A stretch of 35,531 nucleotides of DNA, from contig NZ_CXSU01000011.1 of NCBI RefSeq assembly GCF_001403795.1, forward strand, positions 365,392 to 400,922, read 5' to 3'. Shown here in pieces: positions 16,842-26,432 of the stretch. Below the pieces are notes generated by a model. The model did no database searches, was not told the DNA's origin, and was given only the letters and a program-made list of their open reading frames with translations. The translations under genes were made by a program, and so were the position numbers. Source of the stretch: Jannaschia donghaensis (GTDB lineage: Bacteria > Pseudomonadota > Alphaproteobacteria > Rhodobacterales > Rhodobacteraceae). Numbering within the stretch: position 1 is the stretch's first letter; every line of letters begins with the position of its first letter.

Positions 16842-18450
16842 CCTCCTCGGGCTGGGCGGCTTCGGCTTCCTCGTCCGAGGTGCCGACGACGTCTTCGGGG
16901 CTGACCCAGCCCAGCATCACGCGGGCGGTCATGATCATGTCCTGTGCTTCCTCCAGCGTGACATCGAATGGCTCCAACAGGCCATCGTCCTTGTGACGCT
17001 CGCCGCCTTCGATGGTCCAGCCGCCGGCAATTTCCCAGTCGGCGCAGGTTGCGAAATCTTCCAGCGTCTTGATCCCGTCGGCGGTCAGCGCCTGCAGCAT
17101 TTGCGGCGTCAGCCCTTCGAAATTCGCCAGATCGTCGGCCAGACCGGCTTCGCGCGCGGCCTCCATCGCCTTGGCGTTCTGCGCTTCCAGATAGTCGCGG
17201 GCACGGGCTTGCAATTCGCCGGCGGTGTCGGCGTCGACCCCGTCGATCACCAGCAGTTCGTCCACTTCGACATACGCGACTTCTTCCAGGTTCGTGAACC
17301 CTTCGGACACCAGCAGCTGCGCAAAGAATTCGTCCAGATCCAGCGTGTCCATGAACAGCTTGGTCCGCTCCTCGAACTCGGCCTGGCGACGCTTGGACTC
17401 CTCTTCCTCGGTCAGGATGTCGATATCCAGACCGGTCAACTGACTGGCCAGACGCACGTTCTGACCGCGCCGCCCGATGGCCAGCGACAGCTGCTCCTCT
17501 GGGACGACGACTTCGATGCGCTCGGCTTCCTCGTCGATGACGACCTTGGTCACCTCGGCGGGCTGCAGGGCGTTCACAAGGAACGTGGCCGCATCGTCGG
17601 TCCAGGGGATGATGTCGATCTTTTCGCCCTGAAGCTCGTTGACGACGGCCTGGACGCGGCTGCCGCGCATGCCGACGCAGGCCCCGACGGGGTCGATGCT
17701 GCTGTCATAGGAAATCACGGCGATCTTGGCGCGGCTGCCAGGGTCGCGGGCACAACCCTTGATCTCGATCACGCCATCATAGATTTCCGGCACTTCCATA
17801 CGGAACAGCTCCACCATGAATTCGGGCGCGGTGCGCGACAGGAAGATCTGCGGGCCGCGTTCCTCGCGGCGCACGTCCTTGATGAACACGCGGATGCGGT
17901 CGCCGGGGCGATAGCTTTCGCGCCCGATCTTGTCGTTGCGCCGCAACGACGCTTCGCCCGCGCCGATGTCGACGATGACGTTGCCGTATTCCTCGCGCTT
18001 GACGACACCGTTGATGATCGTGCCGGCGCGGTCCTTGAACTCTTCGTACTGACGCTCGCGCTCGGCCTCGCGCACCTTCTGGATGATGACCTGCTTGGCC
18101 GACTGGGCGGCGATGCGCCCCATGTCCACGGGCGGCACTTCCTCGACGAAGGTGTCACCGATCTTGGGGTCGTCCAGATATTGCTTGGCCGTCTCGACCG
18201 TGAATTCGGCCTTTTCGTTCTCCAGCAGCTCTTCCTCGACCACGGTGCGCACGCGGGTGAACGTCGCGCGGCCCGACTTGCGGTCGATGTCCACGCGGAT
18301 GTCCATCTCGGACCCGTAGCGCGACTTCGCAGCCCGGGCGAGCGACTCCTCCATCGCCTCGATGACCAGACCGGGGTCGATCATCTTCTCGCGGGCGACC
18401 GCGTCGGCGATCTGGAGCAGCTCCAGCTGGTTGGCGGATGTAATGGCCAT
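16831..18450 (-). CDS. nusA: transcription termination/antitermination factor NusA
   Basis: 539 residues. The N-terminal RNA-polymerase-binding domain (1-125) is followed by an S1 domain (about 130-200). Two KH domains come next (about 200-345), with [21 protein letters not shown] and [15 protein letters not shown] as KH hallmarks. Two C-terminal helix-hairpin-helix acidic repeats (about 370-510) follow, with a short acidic tail. It binds RNA polymerase and modulates pausing, intrinsic termination and antitermination. It starts 3 bp after rimP ends. The operon has terminator-like hairpins both ahead of rimP and at this gene's own stop, so autoregulation by NusA is a natural hypothesis. Confidence 0.98.
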   Translation of the reverse strand: MAITSANQLELLQIADAVAREKMIDPGLVIEAMEESLARAAKSRYGSEMDIRVDIDRKSGRATFTRVRTVVEEELLENEKAEFTVETAKQYLDDPKIGDTFVEEVPPVDMGRIAAQSAKQVIIQKVREAERERQYEEFKDRAGTIINGVVKREEYGNVIVDIGAGEASLRRNDKIGRESYRPGDRIRVFIKDVRREERGPQIFLSRTAPEFMVELFRMEVPEIYDGVIEIKGCARDPGSRAKIAVISYDSSIDPVGACVGMRGSRVQAVVNELQGEKIDIIPWTDDAATFLVNALQPAEVTKVVIDEEAERIEVVVPEEQLSLAIGRRGQNVRLASQLTGLDIDILTEEEESKRRQAEFEERTKLFMDTLDLDEFFAQLLVSEGFTNLEEVAYVEVDELLVIDGVDADTAGELQARARDYLEAQNAKAMEAAREAGLADDLANFEGLTPQMLQALTADGIKTLEDFATCADWEIAGGWTIEGGERHKDDGLLEPFDVTLEEAQDMIMTARVMLGWVSPEDVVGTSDEEAEAAQPEEAGA

Positions 18451-18452
18451 GG

Positions 18453-19037
18453 TCAGTCTTCCTCACCGTCAATGAGCGTCTTTACTTCGTCGAACTGGGT
18501 CTCGTCGATCTGACCCTTGTCCTTGCGATTCTTCAGCACGTCCCGGATCAGCTCATCCGTCAGGATAAGCTTGGCATCCGACAGCCAATCGAACTTCAGA
18601 CCGATGGTGGGCGTCTCCTTGCCCTGCTCGATCTCGATCAGCACTTCGTCGTCTTCCGTCCCGCGCAGCCAGCCTTTGAACCGGCGCTGCCCGTCGATCA
18701 ACTCTTCCGTCTCGATGCGGGCTTCGTAATCGGCCCAGACGTCAAAGTCCTTGATCCGCGTCAGCGGGCGGTCGATGCCGGGGCTGCTGACTTCCAGCGT
18801 GTATTCCTCGGAAATCGGGTCTTCCACGTCCAGAACCGCCGACAGATCCGTCGAAATCCGCGCCAATTCGTCCACTTCGATTCCGCCGTCGGGCCGATCC
18901 GCCATGATCTGCAGCAGGGCGTTCTTGCCCGACATCAGGCGCAGCCGCACCAACTCGAACCCCATGTCCTCGATGACGGGGGTGACGATGTCGGCGAGGC
19001 GCTTGTCCAGCGCGGTCTTGGCGATCAGGTCTGACAT
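18453..19037 (-). CDS. rimP: ribosome maturation factor RimP
   Basis: 194 residues from ATG 19037 ([18 protein letters not shown]). The N-terminal domain shows [22 protein letters not shown]. The central [20 protein letters not shown] block is the family signature, followed by an SH3-like C-terminal domain. It assists 30S subunit maturation. It is the first gene of the rimP-nusA-ylxR-infB operon. The open frame extends upstream through the leader hairpin, but family alignment and the promoter position favour this start. Confidence 0.95.
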   Translation of the reverse strand: MSDLIAKTALDKRLADIVTPVIEDMGFELVRLRLMSGKNALLQIMADRPDGGIEVDELARISTDLSAVLDVEDPISEEYTLEVSSPGIDRPLTRIKDFDVWADYEARIETEELIDGQRRFKGWLRGTEDDEVLIEIEQGKETPTIGLKFDWLSDAKLILTDELIRDVLKNRKDKGQIDETQFDEVKTLIDGEED

Positions 19038-19063
19038 GAAATCCTTGGCATGGGTTGGGACAC

Positions 19064-19087
19064 AAAAAAACGGGCACGCGGCCCGTT
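19064..19087 (-). terminator. leader terminator/attenuator ahead of rimP
   Basis: On the minus strand: ACGGGC, loop, GCCCGT, then a run of seven T's. It ends 26 bp before the rimP ATG and lies downstream of the promoter candidate at 19129-19157. No minus-strand gene lies between that promoter and this hairpin, so it is best read as an attenuator of the nus operon. An upstream leader hairpin (GGCC-TTCG-GGCC at about 19103-19114) has a GGGCCCC 3' side that could pair with the GGGCC of the terminator stem, giving a possible alternative fold. Confidence 0.75.
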
Positions 19088-19128
19088 GTCTTATCCGGTG
19101 GGGCCCGAAGGCCGCCGCTGTTGAAGGG

Positions 19129-19157
19129 GATATAGGGACAGGCGTGGAAACATGCAA
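19129..19157 (-). promoter_or_regulatory. sigma70-type promoter candidate for the nus operon
   Basis: On the minus strand: TTGCAT (19157-19152), a 17-bp spacer, TATATC (19134-19129). Spacing is ideal and both boxes are close to consensus. The expected start point is near 19122, giving a leader of about 85 nt that holds the attenuator hairpins. It lies between divergent genes. Confidence 0.6.
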
Positions 19158-19200
19158 GCGTTGCAACAGATATGTCTCAGACCCCCGCAGGAGAGCGCCC

Positions 19201-20697
19201 ATGCCCACCCTCGACATCGCCCTGACCGACATCCCCGAAGGCACCCCGTTTCAGCCCGAGGATGCGTCCGTCCTGCTGATCCGCTTCGGCAACGACGTAT
19301 CCGCCATGGCTCCGACCTGCCCGCATCTGGGCCTGCCGCTGTCCAAGGGCGTGGTCCGTGACGGCACATTGGTCTGCGCCTTCCATCACGCCTGTTTCGA
19401 CGCGCGGACCGGCAAGCAGACGCAGCCACCGGGCCGGGGCGACCTGCGCCGCTACGACGTCGTGCAGCGCGACGGCCGCGTCATCGTGGAGGTGCCCGAA
19501 CATCCGTCGGACCACGTCGCCCCCGATCACGCCCGCCAGGGCAGCGATCCGCGCCGCTTCGTCATCGTCGGTGCGGGGGCCGCGGGCGACGCTTGCAGCC
19601 ATGCCCTGCGGGAGGGCGGCTTCGCGGGCACGATCGAGCTGGTCTCTCCGACCGGGCAACCGCTCGACCGCACCATGTTGTCCAAAGCCGTTCTGACGGG
19701 CGACAAGACGCCAGACGATCTGATCCTGACCGGCGCGCGCGCGATGGCCGATCTGGACATCACGCTGATCGAAGGGTCCGTCACCGGCATCGACGGGGCC
19801 CATGTGCTGACGGACGATGGCGGGCGTCTGGCCTTCGACGGTCTGCTGGTGGCCCCCGGCGGCGTGGCGATTCGCCCCGACTGGCCCGGGGCCGACCTGC
19901 CCGGTGTCCACGTCCTGCGCTGCGGCGACGATGCGGCGGCCCTGTCCACGGCCGCGACCGATGCCGAAAGCGCGATTTTCGTCGGCGGTGGCTTCATCGG
20001 GATGGAGGGGGCGCTGTCGCTGACCAAGCGCGGCCTGTCCGTCACGGTCGTTCTGCGCGAAGACCTGCCGCTGGCCAACGTGCTGGGCGAGCGCATCGCG
20101 CAGGCCATCCTGGCGGAACATCGCGCGGCGGGCGTCACCTTCGTCACCGGGGCCGACGTGTCGGGCGTCGCGGGCACCGACATGGCCACCGGCGTGACCC
20201 TGGCCGATGGCACCGTCCTCGATGCCGATATCGTCGTTCTGGCCTTGGGGGTGAAGCCCGCCACCGCCGCGCTCGACGGTCTGCCCCTGATCGACGATGG
20301 CAGCGTGGCGACCGGACGCGATCTGTCCGTCCCCGGTCATCCCGGCGTTTTCGTCGCAGGCGATTGCGCCACCGTGCCCACCGCGTTCGGCACTGCCCGC
20401 ATCGAACACTGGCGCGTCGCGCAGCAACACGGCCGCAACGCCGCCCGCGCCTTTCTGGGGCAGGACGTGCCGGGCGATATCCCGTTCTTCTGGACCGCGC
20501 TGGCACGGCAATACCGCTATCTGGGCCATGCGACGGAGTGGGACGAGATCGTCTTCGACGGCGATCCGACCGGCGACTTTCTCGCCCGCTACCTCAAGGA
20601 TGGGCTGGTGATGGCCGCCGTCACCGCCGGGCGCGACGGCGATCTGGCCGCGCTTCACTTGGAAATGCAGGCGGCGGGTGGGCCGGTTCCGGCCTAG
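19201..20697 (+). CDS. Rieske-domain FAD/NAD(P)H oxidoreductase (AIFL / ferredoxin reductase type)
   Basis: 498 residues; ATG 19201 after AGGAGA with 6-base spacing. An N-terminal Rieske [2Fe-2S] domain (1-105) has ligands Cys40, His42, Cys59 and His62 (CPH, 16 residues, CAFH). It is fused to a pyridine nucleotide-disulfide oxidoreductase domain with the FAD fingerprint GAGAAG (124-129), the NAD(P) fingerprint GGGFIG (262-267) and the FAD-closing VFVAGDCA block, then a reductase C-terminal domain. This layout is that of AIF-like (AIFL) and ferredoxin-reductase proteins that move electrons from NAD(P)H to a redox partner. The partner is not evident here. It is divergent from the nus operon. 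Its TAG stop shares a CTAG with the convergent I78 lipoprotein gene. Confidence 0.9.
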   Translation: MPTLDIALTDIPEGTPFQPEDASVLLIRFGNDVSAMAPTCPHLGLPLSKGVVRDGTLVCAFHHACFDARTGKQTQPPGRGDLRRYDVVQRDGRVIVEVPEHPSDHVAPDHARQGSDPRRFVIVGAGAAGDACSHALREGGFAGTIELVSPTGQPLDRTMLSKAVLTGDKTPDDLILTGARAMADLDITLIEGSVTGIDGAHVLTDDGGRLAFDGLLVAPGGVAIRPDWPGADLPGVHVLRCGDDAAALSTAATDAESAIFVGGGFIGMEGALSLTKRGLSVTVVLREDLPLANVLGERIAQAILAEHRAAGVTFVTGADVSGVAGTDMATGVTLADGTVLDADIVVLALGVKPATAALDGLPLIDDGSVATGRDLSVPGHPGVFVAGDCATVPTAFGTARIEHWRVAQQHGRNAARAFLGQDVPGDIPFFWTALARQYRYLGHATEWDEIVFDGDPTGDFLARYLKDGLVMAAVTAGRDGDLAALHLEMQAAGGPVPA

Positions 20698-20960
20698 CCG
20701 CAGGACAGATCGGTGATCGTCCCCGCCTCGTCCACCTCGATGTTGAGGCGTTCGGGGCGGTAATCCGTTGTCCCGATCCGGCCCGGTCCGACGATCCGCA
20801 TGTCCAGATCCGCCGGAAGGGTCACCGCCGCCAAAGGCGTTCCGATCAGCGACCGGTATCCCTGCGCGCCGCAGGCATCGGGCGGGGCGGCGGCCACGCG
20901 ATCGTCCTTGCATCCTGCAAGCGCGGTCAGCGTCAGCAGAAAAAATACGGTCGGTTTCAT
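20694..20960 (-). CDS. I78-family peptidase inhibitor lipoprotein
   Basis: 88 residues from ATG 20960. A short signal peptide ends in the lipobox LAGC, so the mature protein is a lipoprotein. The rest fits the I78 (elastase-inhibitor-like) family: [17 protein letters not shown], then [21 protein letters not shown] and a terminal ITDLSCG. The two Cys (in DACG and at SCG) may form the family's disulfide. It would inhibit serine peptidases in the periplasm. Its TAG stop shares the tetranucleotide CTAG (20694-20697) with the convergent oxidoreductase gene. Confidence 0.85.
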   Translation of the reverse strand: MKPTVFFLLTLTALAGCKDDRVAAAPPDACGAQGYRSLIGTPLAAVTLPADLDMRIVGPGRIGTTDYRPERLNIEVDEAGTITDLSCG

Positions 20961-21078
20961 CTCGGCGGTCTCCGGTGGGGTGGGGCAGGCCGATCCTAGG
21001 ATGGTTGCCCGCCCGCGCACCAGCCCGGCCCGCGACAAGGGCCGAACGGCGCCTGCGTCAATCCACAATCGTGTCGGA

Positions 21079-21111
21079 CGTAGATCACCCGTAGATCACC
21101 CGTGGATCACC
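21079..21111. repeat. three tandem 11-bp repeats upstream of frmA
   Basis: CGTAGATCACC, CGTAGATCACC and CGTGGATCACC lie head to tail without gaps. The period is about one helical turn. The array ends about 100 bp before the frmA ATG, in the 253-bp gap between the divergent I78 lipoprotein and frmA genes. It looks like iterated binding sites on one DNA face; the binder is unknown. Confidence 0.8.
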
Positions 21112-21123
21112 CCTTCCATTCAG

Positions 21124-21138
21124 ACAAGATTTTCTTGT
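21124..21138. promoter_or_regulatory. ACAAGA dyad upstream of frmA
   Basis: ACAAGA, 3-base centre TTT, TCTTGT: perfect 6-bp arms, 12 bp after the tandem repeats and about 75 bp before frmA. It is a possible operator; no regulator is identified. Confidence 0.35.
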
Positions 21139-21213
21139 TCCGCGCCGCGCCGCCCGGTCACGGCTTGCCCCCTTCGCCCGTCTCCTTCACCTTGGCCCAA
21201 ACAGGAGAATACC

Positions 21214-22322
<1,109 letters not shown>

Positions 22323-22326
<4 letters not shown>

Positions 22327-23090
22327 CCCAGCATCCCCAGATCCCCGTCCACCGCGATGGCCTGACCCGACACGGTCCGGCCGCGCGGGGACGCCAGCAT
22401 CAACACCTGATCGGCAATCTGGCGTGCGGTGACATAATCCTTGATCGACACATGGGCAAAGGCGTCGGCCTCGATCTGCGCCATCGTCTTGCCCTGCGCT
22501 TGCGAACGCGCCTCCATCACACGACGCTGACGGTCGCCTGCAACCAACCCCGGCAGGATCGCGTTTGCCCGGATGCGGTCCGGTCCGAGTTCCAGGGCCA
22601 GCGACTTGGTGAACCCGATCACGCCCCACTTGGCCGCCGCATACGCCGCCCGGTTGGCGAACCCGAGCCGTCCGGCGGCCGACGACATATTGGTGATCGA
22701 GGCGTTGTCGCTCTTCCTGAGGGCACCGACGGCGGCCCGCGTGATGTTGAAATGCCCGGTCAAGCAGACGTCGAGCGTGCGTGCCCAGTCGTGCGGATCG
22801 ATGTCCGCGATCCCCGCAGTCGGTCCGGCGATCCCGGCGTTGTTCACCAAGGCGTCGAGCCCGCCCAGATACGCGATGGCGTCGGCCATAAACGCGCCCG
22901 CCGCGTCCGCATCCGACACATCGCAAACCAGCCCGAGGACGCCACCGGACAGGTCCGCCAACGCACCCTCGTCGATATCGCAGGTCACGACCCGCGCGCC
23001 TTCGTCGACGAAGGCCTGCACGATCTCGCGCCCGATCCCCGATGCCCCGGCCGTCACGATGACGCGGGCATCTTTCAGTTGCATGTCCAT
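22323..23090 (-). CDS. SDR family oxidoreductase
   Basis: 255 residues; ATG 23090 with GGGAGGGG upstream (ATG 23084 is an alternative). Classical short-chain dehydrogenase. The nucleotide fingerprint is AGASGIG (14-20, with Ala for the usual first Thr). NNAG lies at 83-86, and the catalytic triad is Ser137, Tyr150 and Lys154 (YAAAK). Asp38 at the end of the second strand (VVTCDID) favours NAD over NADP. It oxidises an alcohol to a ketone or the reverse; the substrate is not known. It is divergent from a BKACE gene with only 37 bp between the starts. Oxidation of a beta-hydroxy acid here could supply the beta-keto acid that BKACE enzymes cleave. Confidence 0.9.
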
Positions 23091-23127
23091 GGCACCCCTC
23101 CCACAATGGAGGAAACAGGAGGAGAGG

Positions 23128-24054
23128 ATGCCCCGCAAGGTCATGATCACCTGCGCCGTCACCGGCGCGATCCACACGCCCAGCATGTCGCCCCACCTGC
23201 CGATCACGCCGTCCGAAATCGCCGACGCCGCCATTGGGGCCGCGCAGGCGGGTGCCGCCCTCGTCCACGTTCACGCGCGCGACCCCGACACGGGCAAACC
23301 CGATCAATCCCTCGACGCCTTCGCCCCGATCCTGGGCGTCATCAAGCAGGGCTGCGATGCCGTCATCAACATCACCACGGGCGGCGCGCCCACGATGCTG
23401 GTGGAGGAGCGGGTGAAACCGGCGGCGCATTTCGCGCCCGAGGTGGCATCGCTCAACATGGGGTCCATGAACTTCGGCCTCTATCCGATGCTCGACCGCT
23501 ACCGCGACCTGCAACACGATTGGGAAAGGCCGTATCTGGAAGGGTCGAAAGACCGCATCTTCCGCAACACCTTTGCCGACATCGAATACATCCTGACCAC
23601 CTGCGCCGAAAACGGCACCCGGTTCGAGATCGAATGCTACGACATCGGACACCTTTACACGCTGGCGCATTTCGTCGACCGGGGCCTCGTGAAGCCGCCG
23701 TTCTTCGTGCAGTCGGTTTTCGGCCTGCTGGGCGGGATCGGTCCGCATCCCGAAGACGTCATGCATATGAAGCGGACGGCGGATCGATTGTTCGGCGACG
23801 CCTACGAATGGTCGGTGTTGGGGGCGGGCAAGAACCAGATGGCCATCGCGCTGCAATCGGTGACGTTGGGCGGCCATGTCCGCGTGGGGTTGGAGGACAG
23901 CCTCTGGCTCGCCCCGGGTCAACTGGCTGAAACGAACGCGCAGCAGGTCACCAAGGCGCGTCAGCTGATCGAGGCGCTGGGGCTGCAGGTGGCGACACCT
24001 GCGGACGCCCGCGTAATGCTGGACCTCAAAGGCGGGGACCGCGTCGGGTTCTGA
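23128..24054 (+). CDS. BKACE family beta-keto acid cleavage enzyme (PF05853)
   Basis: 308 residues; ATG 23128 after GGAGGAGAGG. TIM-barrel zinc enzyme of the 3-keto-5-aminohexanoate cleavage (Kce) superfamily. The zinc ligands His47 and His49 lie in VHVHARDP. NITTGG (81-86), SLNMGSMNFG (108-117) and VRVGLEDSLW (251-260, with the conserved Glu256) are family blocks. Members split a beta-keto acid with acetyl-CoA to give acetoacetate plus a new CoA ester, or acetoacetyl-type products, with specificity set by a few barrel residues. The substrate (for example 3-keto-5-aminohexanoate or 3-dehydrocarnitine) cannot be assigned from this sequence. It is divergent from an SDR. Confidence 0.9.
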   Translation: MPRKVMITCAVTGAIHTPSMSPHLPITPSEIADAAIGAAQAGAALVHVHARDPDTGKPDQSLDAFAPILGVIKQGCDAVINITTGGAPTMLVEERVKPAAHFAPEVASLNMGSMNFGLYPMLDRYRDLQHDWERPYLEGSKDRIFRNTFADIEYILTTCAENGTRFEIECYDIGHLYTLAHFVDRGLVKPPFFVQSVFGLLGGIGPHPEDVMHMKRTADRLFGDAYEWSVLGAGKNQMAIALQSVTLGGHVRVGLEDSLWLAPGQLAETNAQQVTKARQLIEALGLQVATPADARVMLDLKGGDRVGF

Positions 24055-24117
24055 GTTCCCCCTTCCTCGTGGACGCCTGCTGACCCCTCCGATAGGCGTC
24101 ACGCAAAGGAGACCCCC

Positions 24118-24843
24118 ATGGCCCAACGCGACCGCCCCCTGCTTGCCGTTCTGATAGACGCCGACAACATTCCCGCCAAGTTCGCCGAAGCGATCCTGAA
24201 GGAAATCACCACGCTGGGGGAGCCGGCCCTGCGCCGCGTTTACGGCGATTGGTCGTCGGGCGCGCTGCGCAACTGGGCGGACAAGGTGCTGGAACTGGGT
24301 CTGGTCGCACATCAGGAAACGGCCAACACCAAGGGTAAGAACGCCAGCGACATCGGCCTGGTGATCGACGCGATGGATATCCTGCACGCCGGGCGGTTCG
24401 ACGGCTTTGTGCTGGTGTCGTCCGACAGCGATTTCACCCGTCTCGCCTCCCGCATCCGCGAGGAGGGTCTGGACGTGTTCGGCATCGGCGAGGGCAAGGC
24501 CCCGGTGTCGCTGCGCAACGTGTGCAATCGCTTCATCCTGATCGAAAACCTCCAGGACGATGCGACGGAGCCGACGGCCGATGGACCGGCGGCAAGGGCG
24601 GTGTCTTCGACCAAGAAAAAGCCGCAGGATGCGTTGCCCCTGATCATCAGCGCGATGGAGAAGATGGAACAGGATGACGATTGGGTCGCCCTGGGGGCCC
24701 TCGGCTCGACCATCGTGGCCGCCGTTCCCGATTTCGACACGCGGACGTACGGCAAGCGCAAGCTGAGCGAGCTGATCGGCGACATCAAGCGGCTCGAGAC
24801 GCGCAAGGACGGCAACCAACTCATGGTGCGTCGCCGGGACTAG
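24118..24843 (+). CDS. NYN domain protein with LOTUS-like C-terminus
   Basis: 241 residues; ATG 24118 after AAAGGAGA. The N-terminal NYN (PIN-like nuclease) domain (about 6-145) has the acidic metal-binding residues: LIDADNIPA near residues 12-20, the KGKNASDIGLVIDAMD segment and SSDSDFTRLASRIRE. A linker rich in Ala and Lys follows. Residues about 168-240 then form an OST-HTH/LOTUS-type winged helix (LPLIISAMEKM ... WVALGALGSTI ... RKLSELIGDI). NYN-LOTUS proteins are thought to be ribonucleases with an RNA-binding module. The RNA target is unknown. The stop TAG lies in a CTAG shared with the convergent marR gene. Confidence 0.85.
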   Translation: MAQRDRPLLAVLIDADNIPAKFAEAILKEITTLGEPALRRVYGDWSSGALRNWADKVLELGLVAHQETANTKGKNASDIGLVIDAMDILHAGRFDGFVLVSSDSDFTRLASRIREEGLDVFGIGEGKAPVSLRNVCNRFILIENLQDDATEPTADGPAARAVSSTKKKPQDALPLIISAMEKMEQDDDWVALGALGSTIVAAVPDFDTRTYGKRKLSELIGDIKRLETRKDGNQLMVRRRD

Positions 24844-25289
24844 CTTTCGGCGGGGCCGTCGAACTTCTGCCGGATCTCGCGTAGGACAGGGATGGCGGCG
24901 CGGGTGCGCTGTAGCCCGATGTTGTCGACCGCGTTCGACATGATCGGCAGGATCGCGGCCAGCGCGGCGTCGCGCGCGGCGGTCCCGGCGGGACTGATGG
25001 CGACACGCTTGCGCCGGGCATCGTCCCAGTCGGGCCGCACATGGATATGCCCGGCCCATTCCAGACGGTTCAGGGTATTGGTCATCGCTCCCCGCGTCAG
25101 GTGGAAGGTGCGGGCCAGATCGGTCGGGCTGCGCTCCACCGGGGTTTGCGCCAGATAATTCAGGACGGCGAAATGCGACAGCTCCATCCCCTTGGGCAAG
25201 GCACGGGACAGGCGCGCGCGGACCAGCTGATCTGCGACGAGCATTTCGCTGAAAAGCGTGACGGCAAGTTTGTCGGATTCGTCGCTCAT
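24840..25289 (-). CDS. MarR family transcriptional regulator
   Basis: 149 residues; ATG 25289 preceded by GGGAGGG. Winged helix-turn-helix protein. ELSHFAVLNYLAQ and the helix-turn-helix (RSPTDLARTFHLTRGAMTNTLNRLE, about 60-84) are followed by the wing (IHVRPDWDDARRKRVAISPAG). Flanking helices would form the dimer. MarR proteins repress genes and release DNA on binding small phenolic or oxidising ligands. The start overlaps the nitrilase stop (ATGA), so it is co-translated with the comF-grxC-nitrilase operon; a role in its control is possible. Its TAG stop is in a CTAG shared with the NYN gene. Confidence 0.92.
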   Translation of the reverse strand: MSDESDKLAVTLFSEMLVADQLVRARLSRALPKGMELSHFAVLNYLAQTPVERSPTDLARTFHLTRGAMTNTLNRLEWAGHIHVRPDWDDARRKRVAISPAGTAARDAALAAILPIMSNAVDNIGLQRTRAAIPVLREIRQKFDGPAES

Positions 25290-26116
25290 GGTCCCTCCCA
25301 CGACCGTTCGGCGTGGATCGACGGGATGCGCGCGCGGGCGGCGGTGACCGCATCGGGGTCGATGTCGACGACGAAGGCACCGGGTTCGGTTCCCGCGTCC
25401 AGCACGACCTCCCCCCAGGGGGCGACGATCATGGCATGGCCATGGGTCCGCAAGGTCCGCTCGGCCGTTACCGCGTGGGTCCCGGTCTGCGCGGGCGCGA
25501 TGACGAAACATCCCGTCTCGATCGCGCGGGCGCGCAGCAGAATTTCCCAATGGGCGGCCCCCGTGGTGGCGGTAAAGGCCGCGGGCACCGTCAGGAAAGC
25601 AGCGCCTTCGCGGGCCAGTGCGCGATAGAGTTCGGGAAAGCGCAGGTCATAGCAAACCGTCATGCCGATCTTGCCCCAGGGCGTCCGGGCCAGGGTCGCC
25701 TTCGTTCCCGGTCGGTATGCAGCCGATTCGCGGAATGTCTCCGCCTCCGACACCGTCACGTCGAACATATGGATCTTGTCATAGCGCGCGACGATCTGAC
25801 CGGACGGATCGATCAGGAACGAGCGGTTGGCGAACCGTCCCTCGGGATCGGCGGTGCGCAGGGCCAGACTGCCGATCAGGACCCAGACGCCATGCGACCT
25901 TGCCGCGTCGCGCAGCCCGGCCAGCGTCGGATCGCGCACCTCGGGGCGCAGGATGTCGCGTTGGCGGACCCGGTCGAACGACAGACAATTCGTGACCTCG
26001 GGCGTGAGCACGATCTCGGCCCCCTGCCGCACGGCATCGGCCAGCAGATCCAGCGTCACCGCCAGATTCTCCGCCGGATCGTCCGTGACGCTCAGTTGCA
26101 GAAGGCCCGCCCGCAT
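25286..26116 (-). CDS. carbon-nitrogen hydrolase (Nit1/deaminated glutathione amidase-like)
   Basis: 276 residues from ATG 26116, which overlaps the grxC stop by one base (TGATG). Nitrilase-superfamily amidase with the catalytic triad Glu40 (LTPEVTN), Lys114 (RYDKIHMFD) and Cys155 (TVCYDLRFPELYR). The YDKIHMFDV and YDLRFPELYR forms match the Nit1 / NitFhit branch, which removes amide from deaminated glutathione. The glutaredoxin gene directly upstream fits a glutathione-related role. marR starts in an ATGA overlap with this gene. The exact substrate is inferred. Confidence 0.88.
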   Translation of the reverse strand: MRAGLLQLSVTDDPAENLAVTLDLLADAVRQGAEIVLTPEVTNCLSFDRVRQRDILRPEVRDPTLAGLRDAARSHGVWVLIGSLALRTADPEGRFANRSFLIDPSGQIVARYDKIHMFDVTVSEAETFRESAAYRPGTKATLARTPWGKIGMTVCYDLRFPELYRALAREGAAFLTVPAAFTATTGAAHWEILLRARAIETGCFVIAPAQTGTHAVTAERTLRTHGHAMIVAPWGEVVLDAGTEPGAFVVDIDPDAVTAARARIPSIHAERSWEGP

Positions 26117-26373
26117 CAAGACGTCAGCAGCGCGTCGAGCTTGCCCGCATCCTGCAGCGCGAAAAGGTCGTCGCAGCCGCCCACATGCGTGTCACCGATG
26201 AAGATCTGCGGCGTGGACGACCTGCCGTTCGCCCGCTGAATCATTTCCGCCCGGCGGGGGGAGCCGCGCGCGGCGTCTATTTCGGTCACCGGTGCGCCCT
26301 TCTGCGTCAGCAGGCGGACGGCAGCGGTGCAGAAACCGCAGCGCGGCTGGGTGTAGATTTCGACGGCTTTCAT
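26116..26373 (-). CDS. grxC: glutaredoxin 3
   Basis: 85 residues; ATG 26373 with an AGGAG ribosome binding site 8 bases upstream. Glutaredoxin fold with active-site CGFC (Cys12, Cys15); both cysteines are present, so dithiol chemistry is possible. The TPQIFIGDTHVGGCDDL block carries the cis-Pro and glutathione-binding residues. It reduces disulfides and glutathione mixed disulfides in the cytoplasm. It lies between comF and a Nit1-like amidase on the same strand; a promoter candidate is visible directly upstream (26405-26432). Confidence 0.93.
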   Translation of the reverse strand: MKAVEIYTQPRCGFCTAAVRLLTQKGAPVTEIDAARGSPRRAEMIQRANGRSSTPQIFIGDTHVGGCDDLFALQDAGKLDALLTS

Positions 26374-26404
26374 GGGCGCGGCTCCTGATGCGGTTTGGCC
26401 CATG

Positions 26405-26432
26405 CATATATGGCGTCAGCGGTCCTTCGCAA
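26405..26432 (-). promoter_or_regulatory. promoter candidate for grxC-nitrilase-marR
   Basis: Minus strand TTGCGA (26432-26427), a 16-bp spacer, TATATG (26410-26405). It overlaps the end of comF and would allow grxC expression without comF. It is supported only by the two boxes and spacing. Confidence 0.35.

Noticed and set aside
16993-18513. 506-codon plus-strand frame within nusA
   Set aside because: It is antisense to nusA, with a composition typical of a mirror frame and no family match.
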